Assembly: GCA_017559905.1 (NCBI GenBank)
Contig: JAFYQF010000011.1
Span: 1-55,786, forward strand
Source of the DNA: a bacterium
GTDB lineage: Bacteria; Cyanobacteriota; Vampirovibrionia; Gastranaerophilales; Gastranaerophilaceae
Length of the DNA stretch: 55,786 nt
Direction: 5' to 3'
The stretch's first letter is position 1; every line of letters begins with the position of its first letter. Shown piece after piece: positions 52,276 through 55,786 of the stretch. Position numbers and translations under genes: made by a program. A model generated the notes under the pieces. The model saw only the letters and a program-made list of their open reading frames with translations, did not search any database and was not told the origin of the DNA.

Positions 52276-52635
52276 TTACCTTAATAAATTGTACAAATCA
52301 GCGTTTTTATTCATAAAGTTTGTCATCCAAGGTGCAAAACATTTGATGGCAAGTTCTTTTTCCCTTGCTTTAATTTCAGCAACGCTGTATTTAGAGATGC
52401 AACCCCAAGTTTGTTGTTCCAACTGTTTGCGATTTAATCTTGTTTTGAGGGCGGCAGTGTATTTGTTTGCTTTGTCTCTGGAATGCCCATTGGCAACTAA
52501 TGAGTTTGGTAAATCTCCAAAAAGTCCAATTACAAAGCCGTCGTAAAACTGTTTTTTCTCTGCATCAGTGTATGCAAAAGCTGTACTGGACGTAAACATC
52601 ATTAATGCACAAACAAGTATTAAAAATTTTTTCAT
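52276..52635 (-). CDS. Small exported protein, unknown
   Basis: A 119-residue protein with a signal peptide (MKKFLILVCALMMFTSSTAF, cleaved near AYT). The mature part is helical (KKQFYDGFVIGLFGDLPNSL, NKYTAALKTRLNRKQLEQQT) with two Cys (WGCIS and IKCFAPW) that may form a disulfide. Ribosome site GGTGGAT. Its stop codon lies two bases from the stop of the convergent HAD gene. Family not recognised. Confidence 0.6.
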   Translation of the reverse strand: MKKFLILVCALMMFTSSTAFAYTDAEKKQFYDGFVIGLFGDLPNSLVANGHSRDKANKYTAALKTRLNRKQLEQQTWGCISKYSVAEIKAREKELAIKCFAPWMTNFMNKNADLYNLLR

Positions 52636-52684
52636 AAATCCACCAAAATAACTAATAACGTTCTTTATTATAACTCATTTTTCT

Positions 52685-53167
52685 TTAAGCTTCAATCCTT
52701 TTTAAAAGAACTACTGCGTGTGCTTCGATTGCAAGTTTCTGCCCGACCGCATCCATTTTTTCATTAGTTTTAGCCTTAATACTGATATTTGATTGTCCAA
52801 TTTCTAGGATATTATCTAAAGCTTCTCTCATTTTTGGTATATAAGGCATCATTTTGGGTTCTTGAGCAATGATGTTGCTGTCGATATTAACAATCCCGTA
52901 GCCTTTTGCGTTAATTTTTTCGTATACTGATTTTAACAACAGAGTGCTATCTGCATCCTTGAATTTTTTATCTGTGTCAGGAAATAATGTCCCAATGTCG
53001 TTCAAAGATAATGCACCTAACAGGGCATCTATTATTGCGTGTATCAAAACATCAGCGTCAGAATGTCCCATCAAACCTTTTTCGTGAGTAATTTTTACAC
53101 CACCGATTATTAAATCTCTACCGCTGACAAGTGTGTGTATATCGTAACCAAGACCTATTCTGTACAT
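52685..53167 (-). CDS. ispF: 2-C-methyl-D-erythritol 2,4-cyclodiphosphate synthase
   Basis: A 160-residue trimeric enzyme of the non-mevalonate isoprenoid pathway. It cyclises the CDP-methylerythritol phosphate intermediate. Signature regions are GLGYDIHTLVSGRDLIIGGV (5-24, zinc-binding Asp and His), GLMGHSDADVLIHAIIDALL (about 31-50), and SNISIKAKTNEKMDAVGQKL near the end. Length is normal. It starts 27 bases after the PH-domain gene stop. No other isoprenoid gene is adjacent. Confidence 0.97.
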   Translation of the reverse strand: MYRIGLGYDIHTLVSGRDLIIGGVKITHEKGLMGHSDADVLIHAIIDALLGALSLNDIGTLFPDTDKKFKDADSTLLLKSVYEKINAKGYGIVNIDSNIIAQEPKMMPYIPKMREALDNILEIGQSNISIKAKTNEKMDAVGQKLAIEAHAVVLLKRIEA

Positions 53168-53194
53168 TATAATCTCTCCGTTGAGGTTGTGGCG

Positions 53195-53869
53195 CTAGTT
53201 CAAATATTCTTTGATATAAGCAGAAGGGTTGTTCAAAATAAATTGAACGTCATCTGGTTCTTGAATATATCTGTAAGTAATTTCTTTGTCCGAATTTTCT
53301 CTTTCCACGACTAAATGTCCATAACCAGCAAGTCTGCCAAGATAACTTCTTCTAACTCTTACTAGGTGAATTTTCTTGAGTGGAATTCTGATTTCTTCAA
53401 TATTCACAAAACCTCGTGTGATGTATAAATTGTTTGTTGTGATAACAATTCGGTCTGAAAAATATCTCAAAATCGGATGAATAATTGGGATTAAGAACAA
53501 TAAAGCGATTATAAATCCCCAAAGACCAGGAATCATTACATAAAATTTCCAAAAATAAACGATAAATATTGGAGAAAATACGCAAGGCCAAAACATTGAC
53601 ATAAAATGCTTTTTGATTTCATAAACGACAATTTCTTCGTCTTCGCTTGTGTAATCATTATTTTCTTCTTCAAAGAAATCGTCCATTCGGGTTTCTACAG
53701 CCGTTTCTGTTTCTGTTGAAGATGGCTCTGGAGATTTTATTACTTCTTCAGTTTGGTTTGAAGGTAATGTATTTTTTTTCTCTGTGAATTCGTTTCTTAA
53801 ATCTCTCCCGCAATATTTGCAGAAGTTGTCAGAATCGTTTACTTGTTTACCGCAATTTGGACAAAACAT
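53195..53869 (-). CDS. Zinc-ribbon plus bacterial PH-domain membrane protein
   Basis: A 224-residue protein. The N-terminal zinc ribbon is MFCPNCGKQVNDSDNFCKYC (1-20, two CxxC). An acidic linker follows (about 30-75). Two membrane helices (about 93-140, FWPCVFSPIFIVYFWKFYVM and IPGLWGFIIALLFLIPIIHP) precede a bPH2/YdbT-like domain (about 145-215, VITTNNLYITRGFVNIEEIR, YGHLVVERENSDKEI). Such proteins are membrane-anchored and of unsettled function. ATG 53869 is chosen over 53902 because AAAGGATTA lies directly before it and the zinc ribbon starts there. Confidence 0.82.
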   Translation of the reverse strand: MFCPNCGKQVNDSDNFCKYCGRDLRNEFTEKKNTLPSNQTEEVIKSPEPSSTETETAVETRMDDFFEEENNDYTSEDEEIVVYEIKKHFMSMFWPCVFSPIFIVYFWKFYVMIPGLWGFIIALLFLIPIIHPILRYFSDRIVITTNNLYITRGFVNIEEIRIPLKKIHLVRVRRSYLGRLAGYGHLVVERENSDKEITYRYIQEPDDVQFILNNPSAYIKEYLN

Positions 53870-53951
53870 AATTAATCCTTTTTTTATTCTGTATTTTATC
53901 ATATAATGAAGAAACGGTCAATTAATTTAATTAGGGAAAGGGCTGAAATAT

Positions 53952-54875
53952 ATGACTACAACTATAAATTTGGATAAAGAAGAACTATTAGATTTGTATA
54001 ATTCTGATTTGAAACTTTTATTGGAACTTTCATCACAGTATTTGAAAGATGAAGTTGAATTTTGTTCTTTGGTGAATGCTCGCAATGGAAAATGTTCTCA
54101 AAATTGCAAATATTGCGCACAAAGTTCTCACTACAGAACTGATATAGAAACTTATCCGCTTGTTGACAAAGATACTGTAAAAAAAGCAGCGCTTGAAGCA
54201 AAAGAAAATAAAGCGACAAGGTTTGCGATAGTTACATCAGGCAAAACACCAGATGAAAGTAGTTCAGATGATATTATTGATTTGATAAAAGAAGTAAATC
54301 AAATTGATGGTTTAAATAGTTGTGCTTCAATCGGGATTTTGAATGAAGAATTGGCTAAAAAATTAGCAAATAGTGGTCTAAAACGTTTTCACCACAATAT
54401 AAACACTTGTCGTTCTTATTATCCTGAAGTTTGTACTACACATACTTACGAAGATAGAATTAACACCTGTAAGCTTGTAAAAAAATATGGAATGGAGCTT
54501 TGTTGTGGTGTTATTTTGGGAATGGGTGAAACTGTAGAACAAAGAGTCGAAATGGCTATGGAATTGGCAGAAATTCAACCGGATTCTATTCCGATTAATA
54601 TCTTGATGCCAATACCTCAAACTCCGTTTGAAAATTACCATGACAAAATTGATGAAGAAAATATTTTGAGAACTCTTGCGGTGTTTAAAATCGCAAACCC
54701 AAATTCAATCTTGCGTTTTTGCGGTGGTAGAATGAGGTTGTCTGAAAAAAATCAACGTTTAGCTATGAAAACTTGTGTAGAAGGAATTCTTACTGGAAAT
54801 TACCTTACAACAACTGGCAAATCTCCAGAAGAAGACATTGCCTTGGTTGAAGAATTGGGTAAAAAAATAGTTTAA
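53952..54875 (+). CDS. bioB: Biotin synthase
   Basis: A 307-residue radical SAM enzyme that inserts sulfur into dethiobiotin. The 4Fe-4S motif is KCSQNCKYCAQSSHY (about 47-61, C-x3-C-x2-C). FAIVTSGKTP, HHNINTCRSYYPEVCTTHTY (about 142-161, a Cys ligand of the second cluster) and the final RFCGGRMRLSEKNQ are typical. Length is normal for BioB. Ribosome site GGGAAAGGG. No other biotin gene is adjacent. It is followed after ten bases by an inverted repeat and then by ftsH. Confidence 0.95.
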   Translation: MTTTINLDKEELLDLYNSDLKLLLELSSQYLKDEVEFCSLVNARNGKCSQNCKYCAQSSHYRTDIETYPLVDKDTVKKAALEAKENKATRFAIVTSGKTPDESSSDDIIDLIKEVNQIDGLNSCASIGILNEELAKKLANSGLKRFHHNINTCRSYYPEVCTTHTYEDRINTCKLVKKYGMELCCGVILGMGETVEQRVEMAMELAEIQPDSIPINILMPIPQTPFENYHDKIDEENILRTLAVFKIANPNSILRFCGGRMRLSEKNQRLAMKTCVEGILTGNYLTTTGKSPEEDIALVEELGKKIV

Positions 54876-54884
54876 ATTGGTTAA

Positions 54885-54932
54885 TAAATAAGCGAATTTG
54901 GGATTTGGTATATTCTCATGTTCGCTTATTTA
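54885..54932. repeat. Inverted repeat after bioB, arms shared with the trpS element
   Basis: TAAATAAGCGAA (54885-54896) and TTCGCTTATTTA (54921-54932), a perfect 12-bp inverted repeat with a 24-base loop. Eleven arm bases equal the outer arms at 45275-45365. The right arm overlaps the likely -35 of ftsH. Confidence 0.85.
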
Positions 54933-54956
54933 CTATATCTATTTTTGCGATATAAT
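54929..54956 (+). promoter_or_regulatory. ftsH promoter
   Basis: TTTACT (54929-54934), a 16-base spacer and a perfect TATAAT (54951-54956). The ATG is 40 bases downstream. Confidence 0.65.
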
Positions 54957-54995
54957 AAACATAAGAAATGTGTATTAATTAAGAGGGAGAATTTA

Positions 54996-55786
54996 ATGAA
55001 CAAAAGCCAATCAGCGGGGTACGTTATACTTGGAGCAGTTATACTTTTGTTTACTGGGACTGTGTTGTTTAACAGCCCAACTACAGAAACAAAAGAATTG
55101 TCTTATTCAAATTTTTTGGAAAGATTAAGTAACAAAGAGTTTCGCAAAATTGAAAAAGCTGACGAATATTTGATTGCAATTCCAAAAGAGCAACCAAAAC
55201 AAGATAATGAAACAAAAACTTCTGTTCCACAAAGTCCTTTTTTGCAACTAGATAAGCAAGTTCCGACAGTTCAATATAAGGTTTTGACACCTTACGACCC
55301 AGAGATTATGAAAAAGTTAGAAGCTTCAGATGCAGAAATTGCAGTGAAGAAGCCTAGTGAATCTTCTCAATTACTAGGTCTTTTAGGCTCAATGTTTTTG
55401 CCTTTGTTGTTCATTATTCTTTTAATTGTTACTGCAAAAAGTATTCAAGCCGGCGGTTCGCAAGCTATGTCTTTTGGCAAAAGCAAAGCTAAACTTATGC
55501 TTGATAGCAAAGTAAAAACAACATTCAAAGATGTTGCAGGTATCGATGAAGAGAAAAAAGAATTAGAAGAAATTGTTGACTTTTTGAAAAATGGTGACAA
55601 ATACATAAAATTAGGTGCAAAAATTCCAAAAGGAGTGCTTTTGGTTGGTTCCCCAGGTACTGGTAAAACATTGATGGCAAAAGCTGTAGCTGGCGAAGCT
55701 GGTGTTCCTTTCTTCTCAATAAGCGGTTCAGATTTTGTTGAAATGTTTGTTGGTGTTGGTGCAAGTCGTGTTAGAGATTTGTTTGA
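54996..55786 (+). CDS. ftsH: ATP-dependent zinc metalloprotease FtsH, N-terminal part (3' truncated by window edge)
   Basis: The first 263 residues of FtsH, which degrades misfolded and regulatory proteins at the inner membrane. Membrane helix 1 is at about 9-28 ([17 protein letters not shown]), the periplasmic segment runs to about 125, and helix 2 is at about 128-148 ([20 protein letters not shown]). The AAA domain starts at [20 protein letters not shown] (about 172-191). Walker A is GSPGTGKT (about 217-224), where most FtsH have GPPGTGKT. Walker B, the HEXXH zinc site and the C-terminus lie outside the window. Ribosome site AGAGGGAG. Confidence 0.96.
   Translation, partial: MNKSQSAGYVILGAVILLFTGTVLFNSPTTETKELSYSNFLERLSNKEFRKIEKADEYLIAIPKEQPKQDNETKTSVPQSPFLQLDKQVPTVQYKVLTPYDPEIMKKLEASDAEIAVKKPSESSQLLGLLGSMFLPLLFIILLIVTAKSIQAGGSQAMSFGKSKAKLMLDSKVKTTFKDVAGIDEEKKELEEIVDFLKNGDKYIKLGAKIPKGVLLVGSPGTGKTLMAKAVAGEAGVPFFSISGSDFVEMFVGVGASRVRDLF

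Overview
The window is a 55.8 kb piece of a low-GC, diderm, probably anaerobic bacterial chromosome. The diderm envelope is shown by LptB/LptF lipopolysaccharide transport genes, a family 9 (heptosyltransferase-type) glycosyltransferase and an ExbB/ExbD/TonB cluster. Anaerobic life is suggested by a reverse-type rubrerythrin and a tryptophanyl-tRNA synthetase carrying the cysteine spacing known to hold a 4Fe-4S cluster in Thermotoga. Low GC, the ANN start of the tmRNA tag (as in cyanobacteria) and several large lineage-specific proteins make me infer a non-photosynthetic relative of cyanobacteria (Melainabacteria/Gastranaerophilales type). This placement is inference, not proof.

Layout. 1-1000: 3' end of a PilB/GspE-type ATPase gene and a compact sirtuin. 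1000-2210: a stretch of decayed gene fragments and direct repeats ending at the 3' end of the tmRNA gene. 2214-2810: ssrA (tmRNA) on the minus strand, preceded by its promoter and an unusual structured leader. 2818-7130: a CCA-adding/poly(A) polymerase family gene and, divergently, a helicase-nuclease fusion. 7.2-15.7 kb: dUTPase, a GH57 glycosidase, an AGCS symporter with an ACT-domain protein, NagZ and secreted or unknown proteins. 15.8-21.9 kb: a duplicated HNH-type protein, an atypical aquaporin, PgeF, an exported toroid-like protein, a YkgJ cysteine-cluster protein and reverse rubrerythrin. 21.9-28.3 kb: acyl-CoA ligase, a periplasmic coiled-coil protein, glycosyltransferase and DnaK. 28.4-32.8 kb: an ExbD-ExbD-ExbB-TonB operon with two periplasmic proteins resembling the VirB10 C-terminal domain. 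32.9-45.0 kb: SpoIID-like protein, HU, agmatinase, LigA, a SIMPL protein, a giant repeat protein, a phosphodiester-glycosidase-domain protein and LptF/LptB. 45.0-55.8 kb: a probable small RNA, TrpS, PcrA-type helicase, SLOG and HEAT-like proteins, NUDIX and HAD hydrolases, IspF, a PH-domain protein, BioB and the start of FtsH.

Most genes are housekeeping or envelope functions in short operons separated by clear Rho-independent terminators. There is no transposase, integrase, CRISPR array, rRNA or complete tRNA gene in the window. The least explained signals are in RNA. The tmRNA gene has a 130-nt foldable leader that repeats the first 15 nt of the tmRNA region and could pair with either copy. 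A terminator-bearing RNA candidate lies between lptB and trpS, and two intergenic inverted repeats share the same arms. Many promoters are of the extended -10 type (TGnTATAAT), and six genes have a -10 box only 6-7 nt before the ATG, which suggests leaderless transcripts.
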